From NCBI GenBank assembly GCA_014529385.2, contig CM043966.1:85209087-85273086 (forward strand): a stretch of 64,000 bases of DNA, read 5' to 3'. Shown in pieces: positions 1-11,743 of the stretch. The translations under genes were made by a program, and so were the position numbers. The stretch comes from Adiantum capillus-veneris. Lineage: Eukaryota > Streptophyta > Polypodiopsida > Polypodiales > Pteridaceae. Position 1 is the first letter of the stretch. Each line of letters opens with the position of its first letter. The notes below the pieces were generated by a model, which was given only the letters and a program-made list of their open reading frames with translations, had not been told where the DNA came from and ran no database searches.

Positions 1-3000
1 TTGAAAGTAAACCCCCCATCTACGAAATATCGTGGGTTTAAGGTATTTCGATGGAGCCTAGCATCTTGGAGACATCGTGCATCTTGCTTCTCTTCACGTT
101 TCAATGGAGCCTATCTTGGACAAATGGTGGAGCATCCTTCTCTCCATGTTTCAATGGACCCTAGCTTGGACAAGTGGTGGACCTTTGCTTCTCTCTATTA
201 TTCAATAGAGTTAGCTTGGACAAGTGGTGGACCTTGGAACCAAACCCCCATGTAAAACCTATCATGGTCACTCCAAGTGGTGAAAAAGAATAACCTTTAA
301 GATATAGCCTTATAGGCTGGACAAGTGGTGGACCTTAACACCCTAATATTCTTAATATAATGACATAGAGTGAAAAAGTGGTGAATCTTGAGACAAAACC
401 ACTCATGCTACTAGCACTAATAGCTTGGACAAGTGGTGGACCTTGAACGTAAACCCCCCATGTTTCAATAGAGTTAGCTTCGACAAATGGTGGAGCATCC
501 TTCTCTCCATGTTTCAATGGAGCCTAGCTTAGACAAGTCGTGGACCTTTGCTTCTCTCTATGTTTCAATAGAGTTAGCTTGGACAAGTGGTGGACCTTGG
601 AACCAAAGCCCCATGTAAAACCTATCATGGTCACGCCAAGTGGTAATAAAGAATAACCTTTAAGATGTAGCCTTATAGGTTGGACAAGTGGTGGACCCTA
701 ACACGCGCATATTCTTAATATAATGACATAGAGTGGAAAAATGGTGAATCTTGAGACAAAACCACTCATGCTACTAGTGATAATAGCTTGGACAAGTGGT
801 GGACCTTGAATGTAAACCCCTCATCTACGACATATCGTGGGTTTAATGTTTTTCAATGGAGCATAGCATCTTGGAGACATGGTGCACCTTGCTTCTCCTC
901 ATGTTTCAATGGAGCTTACCTTGGACAAATGGTGGAGCATCCTTCTCTCCATGTTTCAATGGACCCTAGCTTAAACAAGGGGTGGATCTTTGCTTCTCTC
1001 TATGTTTCATTAGAGTTAGCTTGGACAAGTGGTGGACCTTCGAACCAAACCCCCATGTAAAACCTATCATGGTCACTCCAAGTAGTAAGAAAGAATAACC
1101 TTTAAGATGTAGCCTTATAGGTTGGACAAGTGGTGGACCTTAACACCCACATATTGTTAATAAAAGTGGTGAATCTTGAGACCAAATCACTCAGGCTACT
1201 AGCAATAATAGCTTGGACAAGTGGTGGACCTTGAATGTAAACCCCTCATCTACGAAATATCGTGGGTTTAATGTATTTCGATGGAGCCTAGCATCTTGGA
1301 GACATGGTGCAGCTTGCTTCTCGTCATGTTTCAATGGAGCCTATCTTGGACAAATGGTGGAGCATCCTTCTCTCCATGTTTCAATGGACCCTAGCTTCGA
1401 CAAGTGGTGGACCTTTGTTTCTCTCTATGTTTCAATAGAGTTAGCTTGGACAAGTGGTGGACCTTGGAACCAAACCCCCATGTAAAACCAATCATGGTCA
1501 CTCCAAGTGGTAATAAAGAATAACCTTTAAGATGTAGCCTTATAGGTTGGACAAGTGGTGGACCTTAACACGTGCATATTCTTAATATAATGACATAGAG
1601 TGGAAAAGTGGTGAATCTTGAGACCAAACCACTCACGCTACTACCAATAATAGCTTGGACAAGTGTTGGACCTTGAATGTAAACCCCTCATCTACGACAT
1701 ATCGTGTGTTTAATGTTTTTCGATGGAGCCTAGCATCTTGGAGACATGGTGCACCTTGCTTCTCCTCATGTTTCAATGGAGCCTACCTTGGACAAATGGT
1801 GGAGCATACTTCTCTCCATGTTTCAATGGACCCTAGCTTAGACAAGGGGTGGACCTTTGCTTCTCTCTATGTTTCAATAGAGTTAGCTTGGACAAGTGGT
1901 GGACCTTGGAACCAAACCCCCATGTAAAACCTATCATGGTCACTCCAAGTAGTAAGAAAGAATAACCTTTAAGATGTAGCCTTATAGGTTGGACAAGTGG
2001 TGGACCTTAACACCCACATATTGTTAATAAAAGTGGTGAATCTTGAGACCAAATCACTCAGGCTACTAGCAATAATAGCTTGGACAAGTGGTGGACCTTG
2101 AATGTAAACCCCTCATCTACGAAATATCGTGGGTTTAATGTATTTCGATGGAGCCTAGCATCTTGGAGACATGGTGCAGCTTGCTTCTCGTCATGTTTCA
2201 ATGGAGCCTATCTTGGACAAATGGTGGAGCATCCTTCTCTCCATGTTTCAATGGACCCTAGCTTCGACAAGTGGTGGACCTTTGTTTCTCTCTATGTTTC
2301 AATAGAGTTAGCTTGGACAAGTGGTGGACCTTGGAACCAAACCCCCATGTAAAACCAATCATGGTCACTCCAAGTGGTAATAAAGAATAACCTTTAAGAT
2401 GTAGCCTTATAGGTTGGACAAGTGGTGGACCTTAACACGCGCATATTCTTAATATAATGACATAGAGTGGAAAAGTGGTGAATCTTGAGACCAAACCACT
2501 CACGCTACTACCAATAATAGCTTGGACAAGTGTTGGACCTTGAATGTAAACCCCTCATCTACGACATATCGTGTGTTTAATGTTTTTCGATGGAGCCTAG
2601 CATCTTGGAGACATGGTGCACCTTGCTTCTCCTCATGTTTCAATGGAGCCTACCTTGGACAAATGGTGGAGCATACTTCTCTCCATGTTTCAATGGACCC
2701 TAGCTTAGACAAGGGGTGGACCTTTGCTTCTCTCTATGTTTCAATAGAGTTAGCTTGGACAAGTGGTGGACCTTGGAACCAAACCCCCATGTAAAACCTA
2801 TCATGGTCACTCCAAGTAGTAAGAAAGAATAACCTTTAAGATGTAGCCTTATAGGTTGGACAAGTGGTGGACCTTAACACCCATATATTCTTAATAAAAG
2901 TGGTGAATCTTGAGACCAAACCACTCAGGCTACTAGCAATAATAGCTTGGACAAGTGGTGGACCTTGAATGTAAACCCCTCATCTACGAAATATCGTGGG

Positions 3001-6000
3001 TTTAATGTATTTCGATGGAGGCTAGTATCTTGGAGACATGGTGCAGCTTGCTTCTCATCATGTTTCAATGGAGCCTATCTTGGACAAATGGTGGAGCATC
3101 CTTCTCTCCATGTTTCAATGGACCCTAGCTTGGACAACTGGTGGACCTTTGTTTCTCTCTATGTTTCAATAGAGTTAGCTTGGACAAGTGGTGGACCTTG
3201 GAACCAAACCCCCATGTAAAACCTATCATGGTCACTCCAAGTGGTAATAAAGAATAACCTTTAAGATGTAGCCTTATAGGTTGGACAAGTGGTGGACATT
3301 AACACGCGCATATTCTTAATATAATGACATAGAGTGGAAAAGTGGTGAATCTTGAGACCTAACCACTCAGGCTACTACCAATAATAGCTTGGACAAGTGT
3401 GGACCTTGAATGTAAACCCCTCATCTACGACATATCGTGGGTTTAATGTTTTTGGATGGAGCCTAGCATCTTGGAGACATGGTGCACCTTGCTTCTCCTC
3501 ACGTTTCAATGGAGCCTACCTTGGACAAATGGTTGAGCATCCTTCTCTCCATGTTTCAATGGACCCTAGCTTAGACAAGGGGTGGACCTTTGCTTCTCTC
3601 TATGTTTCAATAGAGTTAGCTTGGACAAGTGGTGGACCTTGGAACCAAACCCCCATGTAAAACTTATCATGGTCACTCCAGGTAGTAAGAAAGAATAACC
3701 TTTAAGATGTAGCCTTATAGGTTGGACAAGTGGTGGACCTTAACACCCACATATTCTTAATAAAAGTGGTGAATCTTGAGACCAAACCACTCATGCTACT
3801 AGCAATAATAGCTTGGATAAGTGGTGGACCTTGAATGTAAACCCCTCATCTACGAAATATCGTGGGTTTAATGTATTTCGATGGAGCCTAGCATCTTGGA
3901 GACATGGTGCAGCTTGCTTCTCATCATGTTTCAATGGAGCCTATCTTGGACAAATGGTGGAGCATCCTTCTCTCCATGTTTCAATGGACCCTAGCTTGGA
4001 CAAGTGGTGGACCTTTGTTTCTCTCTATGTTTCAATAGAGTTAGCTTGGGCAAGAGGTGGACCTTGGAACCAAACCCCCATGTAAAACCTATCATGGTCA
4101 CTCCAAGTGGTAATAAAGAATAACCTTTAAGATGTAGCCTTATAGGTTGGACAAGTGGTGGACCTTAACACGCGCATATTCTTAATATAATGACATAGAG
4201 TGGAAAAATGGTGAATCTTGAGACCAAACCACTCATGCTACTAGAGATAATAGGTTGGACAAGTGGTGGACCTTGAATGTAAACCCCCCATGTACAAAAT
4301 ATCATGGGTTTGAGGTATTTCAATGGAGCCTAGCATCTTGGAGACATGGTGTAGTTTGCTTCTCTTCATGTTTCAATGGAGCGTATCTTGGACAAATGGT
4401 GGAGCATCTTTCTCTCCATGTTTCAATGGACCCTAGCTTGGACAAGTAGTGGACCTTTGATTCTCTCTATGTTTCAATAGAGTTAGCTTGGACAAGTGGT
4501 GGACCTTGAAACAAAACCCCCATGTAAAACCTATGCTGGTCACTCCAAGTGGTGAGAAAGAATAACCCTTAAGATATAGCCTTATAGGTTGGACAAGTGG
4601 TGGACCTTAACACCCAAATATTCTTAATATAATGACATAGAGTGAAAAAGTGGTGAATCTTGAGACCAAACCACTCATGCTACTAGCGTTAATAGGTTGG
4701 ACAAGTGGTGGACCTTGAATGTAAAGCCCCCATGTTTCAATAGAGTTAGCTTCGACAAATGGTAGAGGATCCTTCTGTCCATGTTTCAATGGAGCCCAGC
4801 TTGGACAAGTGGTGGACCTTTGTTTCTCTCTATGTTTTAATAGAGTTAGCTTGGACAAGTGGTGGACCTTGGAGCCAAACCCCCATGTAAAACATATCAT
4901 GGACATTTCAAGTGGTGAGAAAGAATACCCTTTAAGATATACCCTTATAGGTTGGACAATGGTCGACCTTAACACCCGATCTTCTTAACGTAATCACATA
5001 GAGTGGAAAAGTGGTGAATCTTGAGACCAAACCACTCATGCTACTAGAGATAATAGGTTGGACAAGTGGTGGACCTTGAATGTAAACTCCCCATGTACAA
5101 AATATCGTGGGTTTAAGGTATTTCAATGGATCTTAGCATCTTGGAGACATGGTGCAGCTTGCTTCTCATCATGTTTCAATGGAGCCTATCTTGGACAAAT
5201 GGTGGAGCATCCTTCTCTCCATGTTTCAATGGACCCTAGCTTAGACAAGTGGTGGACCTTTGCTTCTCTCTATGTTTCAATAGAGTTAGCTTGGACAAGT
5301 GGTGGAACTTGGAACCAAACCCCCATGTAAAACCTATCATGGTCATTCCAAGTGGTGAGAAAGAATACCCTTTAAGATATAGTCTTATAGGTTGGACAAG
5401 TGGTGGACCTTAACACCCAGATCTTCTTAATATAATGACATAGAGTGGAAAAGTGGTGAATCTTGACATCAAACCACTCATGCTACTAGTGATAATAGGT
5501 TGGACAAGTGGTGGACTTTGAATGTAAACCCCCCATGTACGAAATATCATAGGTTTAAGATATTTCAATGGAGCCTAGCATTTTGGAGACATGGTACAAC
5601 TTGCTTCTCTTCATGTTTCAATCAAACCTGGCTTGGACAAATGGTGGAGCATCCTTCTCTCCATGTTTCAATGGAGCCTAGCTTGGACAAGTGGTGGACC
5701 TTTGATTCTCTCTATGTTTCAATAGAGTTAGCTTGGACAAGTGGTGGACCTTGGAACCATACCCCTATGTAAAACCCATCATGTGCATTCCAAGTGGTGG
5801 TAAATAATACCATTTAAGATATAGACTTATAGGTTGGACAAGTGGTGGACCTTAACACCCAGATCTTCTTAATATAATGACATAGAGTGGAAAAGTGGTG
5901 AATCTTGAGACCAAACCACTCATGCTACTAGGGATAATAGGTTGGACAAGTGGTGGACCTTGAATTTAAACCCCACATATACAAAATATCATGGGTTTAA

Positions 6001-6170
6001 GGTATTTCAATGGAGCCTAGCATCTCAAAGACATGGTGCATCTTGCTTCTCTTCATGTTTCAATGGAGCCTATTTTGGACAAATGGTGGAGCATCCTTCT
6101 CTCCATGTTTCAATGGACCCTAGATTGGACAAGTGGTGGACCTTTGCTTCTCTCTATGTTTCAATATAGT
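1..6170 (+). repeat. Hierarchical tandem satellite array
   Basis: Units begin near 425, 788, 1213, 1655, 2080, 2522, 2947, 3389, 3813, 4255, 4697, 5058, 5500 and 5942, each with AGCTTGGACAAGTGGTGGAC followed by CTTGAATGTAAACC. Spacings alternate 425 and 442 bp in the left half (a dimer of 867 bp) and settle at 442 bp on the right. Inside a unit are four or so monomers of about 51 bp that start TTTCAATGGAGCC or a variant and contain the GACAAGTGGTGGACC core. Because 51 is divisible by three, one frame stays open for about 90 codons per unit; I do not treat this as coding. The unit at the left edge is cut by the window and the units near 425 and 4697 carry deletions. Confidence 0.95.
1213..2946 (+). 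repeat. Two near-identical 867-bp higher-order copies
   Basis: The segments 1213-2079 and 2080-2946 match almost base for base: their deduced frames are identical and I found only isolated differences, for example T versus C in the CGTGCATATTC/CGCGCATATTC stretch near 1562 and 2429. The match extends a little to the left (to about 1140). This is the youngest duplication in the array and points to unequal exchange or gene conversion with an 867-bp step. Confidence 0.88.
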
Positions 6171-6350
6171 TAGCCTATATTAGACAATTAGTAGATCTCG
6201 AATCTCCCCATGTTGTCTAGAGCTGAGCTTGGACAAGTGGTGGACCTTACTTCTCCCTTCCCTTAGTTTACTAGCTTAAATGATCACTATGTATACTTGC
6301 TTAGATCTAGCTTGAACAAGTGGTGGAACTTGTATTCACACAAACTTAAT
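6171..6350 (+). repeat. Array-exit segment, present three times in window
   Basis: After the last array unit the sequence changes to a segment containing TTAGACAATTAGTAGATCTC, a TTGTCTAGAGCTGAGCTTGG stretch and ACTTGCTTAGATCTAGCTTG. The reverse complement recurs at about 21946-22090 and 27725-27900, each time at the left edge of a minus-oriented array block. It is therefore a defined junction module rather than random decay. It lies about 50 bp upstream of the ParB-like coding block. Confidence 0.8.
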
Positions 6351-6401
6351 CCATTACAAAAAAGTATATGTTAAAATAACATTTGGTTTTTTTTGTTTCA
6401 G

Positions 6402-9067
6402 GAAAGATGGCTCCAAAAAAACAGGTTGCAAGGGTTGCTGTCTCAGTTGACTATACTTGCAATGATCTTAGGAAATGGTATTTGGACATACATGGTATAG
6501 AGGGTGCACAATTTCATAAGGTGCATCTATTTATTGCCAAAAAGGAGAAAGACATCTTGTTTGAAGATGTTGGACAAGTTGTGGAAGCATCTATCTCTGT
6601 AGTTGATAGTCATCCAGAGGTGGAATGCATTGACATTATAGTTCCAATGAATCTAGAATTTCAACTATCTGCAGGAGCATATGCATTGGAGCGCATGTCT
6701 AGAAACAATGAAGAGACAATGTTTTCTCGAGGATGGAAGTTTGCAGAATCAAATCCAAATATCACAACAGATCAACTTCAAAGCTCCATCATTGCCACAC
6801 TACAACGAAAAAAGGTGAAAGCTTCACGACCACCATCCACAAAGAAGCAAGCAAAAGTGCAGAAAGTAGAAGCTAAGCGAACTAGTTCCATTTTGGATGT
6901 AGACAAGGCATCTTTGGCATCCTCATCAACAGAGGGTTCAATGTCAAAGATGAGAATTGTGGATCCAGATGTTTTAGAAGCTGAGGCCATGAAAGGACAA
7001 GAAAAAGATACAGGTGGAATGAATAAGTACATAAATTATTTTCCTTTCCAATATAGGGAATTTGATATCCCTATTCAAAATTGTTGGCTTGCTCCTGATC
7101 ACTATAATGCACGTATTATGGATAAAAAACACGCTGAAAGTGTGTTATTTGGATTTTCACGGAGTACGACCAAGCCTGTAGCATGTGCATATTTGATGCC
7201 TATTCGAAATGCAAAATCAAAGAAGGGGACTCCTTTGGCAGTAGAAGAGGTAGAGGAGCAAAAAATTAAAGATTATCATTATTGGATTCTTGATGGGCAG
7301 CATTCAATCTATGCAGCAAAAGTTTTGCTTCAAAATGAACAAAACAACAAAGAGATCTTTGAAAGACTGATTAGCGTGTATAAATGTAGAAAGGCTCGCA
7401 TTGTTGTGAATGCTCCTCCATTTGTTGCAACTGCTATATCTGCCATTGCAAATGAGGAGGCTCAGGCATTGTATGTCAAGCAACCTTACAGCCAAATATT
7501 GAGACATTTACGGAGTCAATGGATCTTCTCAGGACGACCACTAAAGGCAGCAAGTGGAATTGCAGAGGGACATGCATCTCGTGTCGGATGGGATGTAAGT
7601 TATTTTCTTTGTCTTTTTGATAGTGTTTAATTAACAAATCTTGCTCAATAGTTTAATTATTTCTCTATTTATTTTTAGGCTTTTCTTCGATTGGCAAGAA
7701 TGAGTGCAGCAGCAAGTTGGATTGCTAAACAGGCACACATGGTCACGTACTCTGATTTAATTTATGATTGCTGGATAAAAATCATTGAAAAGCTAGAAGA
7801 GGAGAATAAGAAACCCCCAACAACTGTATTTAGATACCTTTGTGGCCTTGAGGAATCAGAGGTAAAGACTATTCAAGAAGAGATTAGAGATGAGAAGATT
7901 TTACTGTCAAAGAGTGCAAAGGATGGTGATGCAACTGACATGTATGATCGAATCAAGCAGTTGAAGCAAGACAAATTGATTCAAGATGCACTTCTTGAAG
8001 GGTTCAACAATTTGAATGAGTCTTCACCATGTAAAGACTGGGAGGAGGTGGTCAAAATGTATAACATCAATGATGTTGTTTATAAAACAATTTTAAGTCT
8101 ATGCGAGGAATGGATCAGATCTAGTTTGACGCGTGGAACAAAGAAAATGGCTTTTCCAGATGGAGCAATAAAATACATGCAATGGGCAATTCACCTTCAA
8201 AAGGAGAAAACTGAGCCTAGAGATTTGCCATGGTCAATCTATGTGGTGAGCCTACAAATGGAAGGCAATCTCTACTTGATGCGCCACTTCAATAATAAAG
8301 TGCCTATTGGCTTATGTGTTTTAGATATGACAAAAAACGTTGGAGGCAATTTGAAGTGGAGTGAGGAGACATTTAACAATGCTTTGGATGGGATCTTGGC
8401 TATTGCTGGAGGGTCAACAGATCCTGGATTTGTCTTTCTTGCATTTGTGGATTTCACTAACTTCACAAAATTGCAATGTGCCTTTCACGCCATGGGAGAT
8501 AATCTGAGCTACCATTGTTGTGGTGCATTGTATCACTTTCCATCAGCTCCTTGCAAAGGAGCAATTCAATTCCTAACAGTTATTGCCTTCTTGGGACAAG
8601 GCAATGCATTTGAAGACCTGAGAAGAAGATCAGAGGAACATCCCATGCCAATTGATTGTTCTCTTCTTCAAGTAGCAGATAACGATATGTCAGATTTGCA
8701 ATATTTGGAGGCCAAAATAAGAGCTTTGGTCAAGCACTACATTCGTACATATTGTTTTGAAGACCGCAAGCTTGTTGATGTTTTTGGTGATGGCTCCTTG
8801 GTTGCACAAGAAGGAATACAACAGAAAAAAGAAGTTATCTGCTTAATTGATAGTGTGGAGGAGGCAAAAAGCGTGGAGACCATGCTGCTAGACTTTGTTA
8901 AGTCTCATGAAGATATAGAAAAATGGGCTGGACTTCAACAATCCACTTCGCAATCAGGCGACATTGTGCCTGTTACAGAGGAGTGCTCTCCACAAAGAGA
9001 AGAACAACAACAACACCATCCTCTGTCAATGGAGGACTTTTTGGAAATGGAGACACGTATATTTTGA
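6402..9067 (+). CDS. ParB-like (DGQH) protein with methyltransferase-like C-terminal region
   Basis: Two exons, 6402-7594 and 7679-9067, joined by an 84-bp GT-AG intron in phase 0. A pyrimidine tract plus TTTCAG at 6393-6401 looks like a splice acceptor, and the first in-frame ATG is at 6407, so either translation starts there (858 residues) or an upstream exon contributes. Seen: a lysine-rich linker at about residues 135-165, then a ParB-like segment with YWILDGQHSIYAAK at about 292-305, where ParB/DGQHR proteins have D-G-Q-H-R. The second exon is helical and charged, followed by PGFVFLAFVDF (about 643) and KLVDVFGDGSLVAQ (about 760). Inference: the last two resemble motif IV and motif I of permuted (beta-class) N4/N6 amino-methyltransferases, with the D-P-P-Y residues lost, so a catalytically dead or diverged enzyme. 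Such ParB-methyltransferase pairings are familiar in phage and bacteria. An acidic Q/H-rich tail ends the protein. Function unknown; nuclear DNA binding is a guess. Confidence 0.8.
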
Positions 9068-9299
9068 GTTTCTTGTGCATGTTAGTGTTTCTTGTTACTG
9101 ATTTGATACTCTTAATGTTAGATTTTGCTTTATATAGTATTGATTGAGTTTGTATTTTTTATCTCAAGCATTCAAGGTTTGAATGTAAATAGTAAATTAC
9201 TTGAGTTTTTGAATGGTGGATCTGTAGACTAAAACTATAACATTTAATACTCACAAAGACTTAATTACTTAAGAGCTTGAACTCAATAAGTTTTGGACC
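9068..9299 (+). other. Probable 3' UTR and short spacer
   Basis: T-rich sequence follows the TGA at 9065-9067. No clear AATAAA is present, and no reading frame of note. Array-like motifs resume at about 9290. Confidence 0.45.
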
Positions 9300-10440
9300 T
9301 TCTTGAAACTCTTTTATGTCCCTAGCTTAGAGAAGCATTGCACTCTTGATTATCTCCATACATGAAGGCAAGGTTGGACAAGTGGTGGACCTTCAAACCA
9401 GAATCTCTATGCAATAATAGGCAAGTGGTGGAGCTTGTTTTCTCCATGTTCCAATGGAGCCTAGCTTAGACAAACAATGGAGCTTGCTTCTCTCCATGTT
9501 TCAATGGATCCTAGCTTAGAAAAGTGGTGGAGCTTTGCTTCTCTCCATGTTCCAATGGACCATAGCTTAGACAAGTGGTAGACCTTGAAAAACACCCCCC
9601 GTATACAACATATTATGGGGTTTTCATGTTTCAATGGCTCCTAGCTTGGACAAATGGTAGAGCTTGCTTCTCTTTATGTTTCAATGGATCCAATCTTAGC
9701 CAAGGGGTGGACCTTGAAACAAGAATCCCCCCCCCCCATGTACAACATATTATGGGTTTTGAAAGCACTGGGAGAAAATAATAGCTTTGATAAGTGGTGG
9801 ACCTTGCTTCTCTCCATGCTTCAATGGAGCCGAGGTTGGACACATGTTGGAGAGAAGATGGTTGCCCATGAAATAAGACCATGCATGCTATAATCAATCA
9901 TATGTTGTACACATGGTGGACCTTGCAATTGTTTTATATGCCTAACTTGGACAAGTGGAGGACCCTTGATTACCTCCAGATATCAACAACAAGCCAATTT
10001 TGGACAAGTGTAGTACCACCAAACCAGAATCTATATGCTACAATAGAGTATAGGTAGGACACGCGATGAACCTTGATATCAAACCATCCATGCTACTAGA
10101 GATGATAGGTTTCACATGTGGTGGAACCTTGTATCAATGTTCTATGTGTAGTTTTTGACTAGTGATAGACCTTGAAACTAATCCCTCTAGGCTACAAGAA
10201 AAAAGAGATGGATGAGGAGGCTAGACTACTTTTGTTGCATCAATGCATCCCATGTTACCACATATACTATAGGGTTCTTGGATAAGTGTTGGATCTTGTG
10301 TCAATGCTCCATGTCTAGCTTGGACAAGTGGTGGACCTTGGTTCTCTCTATGCTTCAAATGGGCAATAGATTGGAGACACAGTGGCCTTTTTTTTCCAAT
10401 GATTTTATTTTTTGGAAACCTTGGAGGCACCATGTAAGAG
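9300..10440 (+). repeat. Decayed satellite copies before the SET exon
   Basis: Plus-oriented copies of the GACAAGTGGTGGACC core recur (for example near 9376, 9790 and 10320), with the CTCCATGTTTCAATGGAGCC partner sequence, but spacing is irregular and mismatches are common. A run of 11 C residues occurs at 9727-9737. Short reading frames here are fragments of the same repeat frame. The tract sits where an intron in front of the SET exon would lie. Confidence 0.85.
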
Positions 10441-10544
10441 GCACTCTAAGTCTTCCATACAATGGACCTATTGGACTATAAAATAATGATATCTTTCTTT
10501 GATATTGTCATTATTTTATGCATAATATTTTCTTCTTTTTGCAG

Positions 10545-11101
10545 ACACAAAGGAGTTAAGTGATATAAAAACTAGATGTATTTCACACTATGATTGGCAT
10601 GAAGATCCTTTTGGGACACCAACTTTTCCTATTCCCAAAGATGTAATTTTCCATATTAACGGTGTGGATTTTGAAGTGCGACTTTCATGTATTGAAGGAG
10701 CTGGTTATGGGCTATTTGTGCATACTACCCTGGAAAGTGGTTTGACTATTCTAAACTATGGAGGGCATAAGTATAGATTTCAAGACTGGAAAAAGATATG
10801 CAAAATATTTCCAAGAGCTTATAAATATTCTCTTCTAGAGGATCCAAACATAGAAGAAGAGGAAGATCAATCATACATTATTGGTTGTGTAGAAGAAGGA
10901 AACGTGTCGGGCTATATAAATAGTTCTCACAGTACAAATGTCTGTCCCAACGTACGCTATACATTTGATCCAAATTTTCCACCTTGGCATAAATGCACCT
11001 CTTCACACATCAAGTCAGAAGAATATGGCCATGTATGCATTGAGACTATTTGTCAAGTTGAAGCAGGAGAAGAGTTGTTTGCTGACTATAACTTTACTTG
11101 A
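10545..11101 (+). CDS. SET-domain protein, terminal exon (5' part not in view)
   Basis: An open frame runs from a strong acceptor (TCTTCTTTTTGCAG, ending 10544) to TGA at 11099-11101, about 184 codons, with two bases completing a codon from an upstream exon. There is no in-frame ATG ahead of the domain, so the start lies in an unseen exon. SET features: GAGYGLFVHTTLESG (SET-N), ILNYGGHKY, GYINSSHSTNVCPNV in the place of the usual N-H-S-C-x-P-N motif, and VEAGEELFADYNF in the place of the G-E-E-L-x-x-D-Y motif. SET proteins methylate lysines on histones or other proteins using S-adenosylmethionine. Here the N-H-S motif is altered (N-S-S-H), so activity is uncertain. Only a compact SET unit is visible, with no pre-SET or post-SET cysteine cluster. 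It lies between repeat tracts, 1.5 kb after the ParB-like gene and on the same strand. Confidence 0.8.
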
Positions 11102-11743
11102 CATTGTAAAGTATTGTACATGGATGGAAATCTCAAGTACATGCATCATTTTCATTTTTCATGGATGAAATATCAAGTGAATATAACATTTGATTATTGT
11201 TTAGTTTATGCTCAACGAGAATCTAGAGTGCTCTTATGCTTTGTGTGTTGTCTAACATATTTGACTACCTTGGCCATAGAATCTTGATTCTACTCTAGAT
11301 TTGTGATAAATCTTACCAAAATTTAATCAATGTCTAGGTTGGACAAGTGGTGGGGCTTCAAACATTATTGTCTTAAACAAGTGGAGTTATCTTACTTGAA
11401 TAAGTGGTGGCCTTTGAATCCAAATCTAAGCCAAATCTCTAATTATTTTCTTGTAGTCTAGGTTGGACATTTGGTGGACCTTGTATCCATGTTTCCTCAA
11501 CAAGGGTGGCTTTTAGCTTTCACTTTAAGTACTCATCTTTAATAAAGTGTAGGATGGAAAATGTTGAGTTAGTAGATTGTATTTTAGACAAGTGGTGTTT
11601 GGTGTACGAATGCTGAAAATGGTTGCAAGGATTCTAACAATGACTTTACCTTAAATAAATTTCTTACTAGGAGTTCTACATATAAATATGGTGAATAAAA
11701 TTCTAGTGGTTTTGAGATACCATTTGTGTGTGTGTTTTCTTAG
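11102..11743 (+). repeat. Spacer with decayed satellite motifs before the FCP1-like exon
   Basis: The first 200 bp are probably the 3' UTR of the SET exon. Diverged plus-oriented satellite cores follow near 11339 (TTGGACAAGTGGTGG), 11390, 11463 and 11585. The tract ends in the TG-rich pyrimidine acceptor TGTGTTTTCTTAG (ending 11743). Confidence 0.75.

Noticed and set aside
788-6169. Repeated ~90-codon open frames in the left array as a protein family
   Set aside because: The 51-bp monomer is a multiple of three, so an open frame is expected once one frame lacks stops. The frames start and stop with the repeat unit, have no upstream signals, and decay with the repeat elsewhere.
1-6170. CRISPR-like reading of regularly spaced short repeats
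   Set aside because: The spacers are themselves repeated, the context is eukaryotic with introns and plant transposons, and no cas genes are present.
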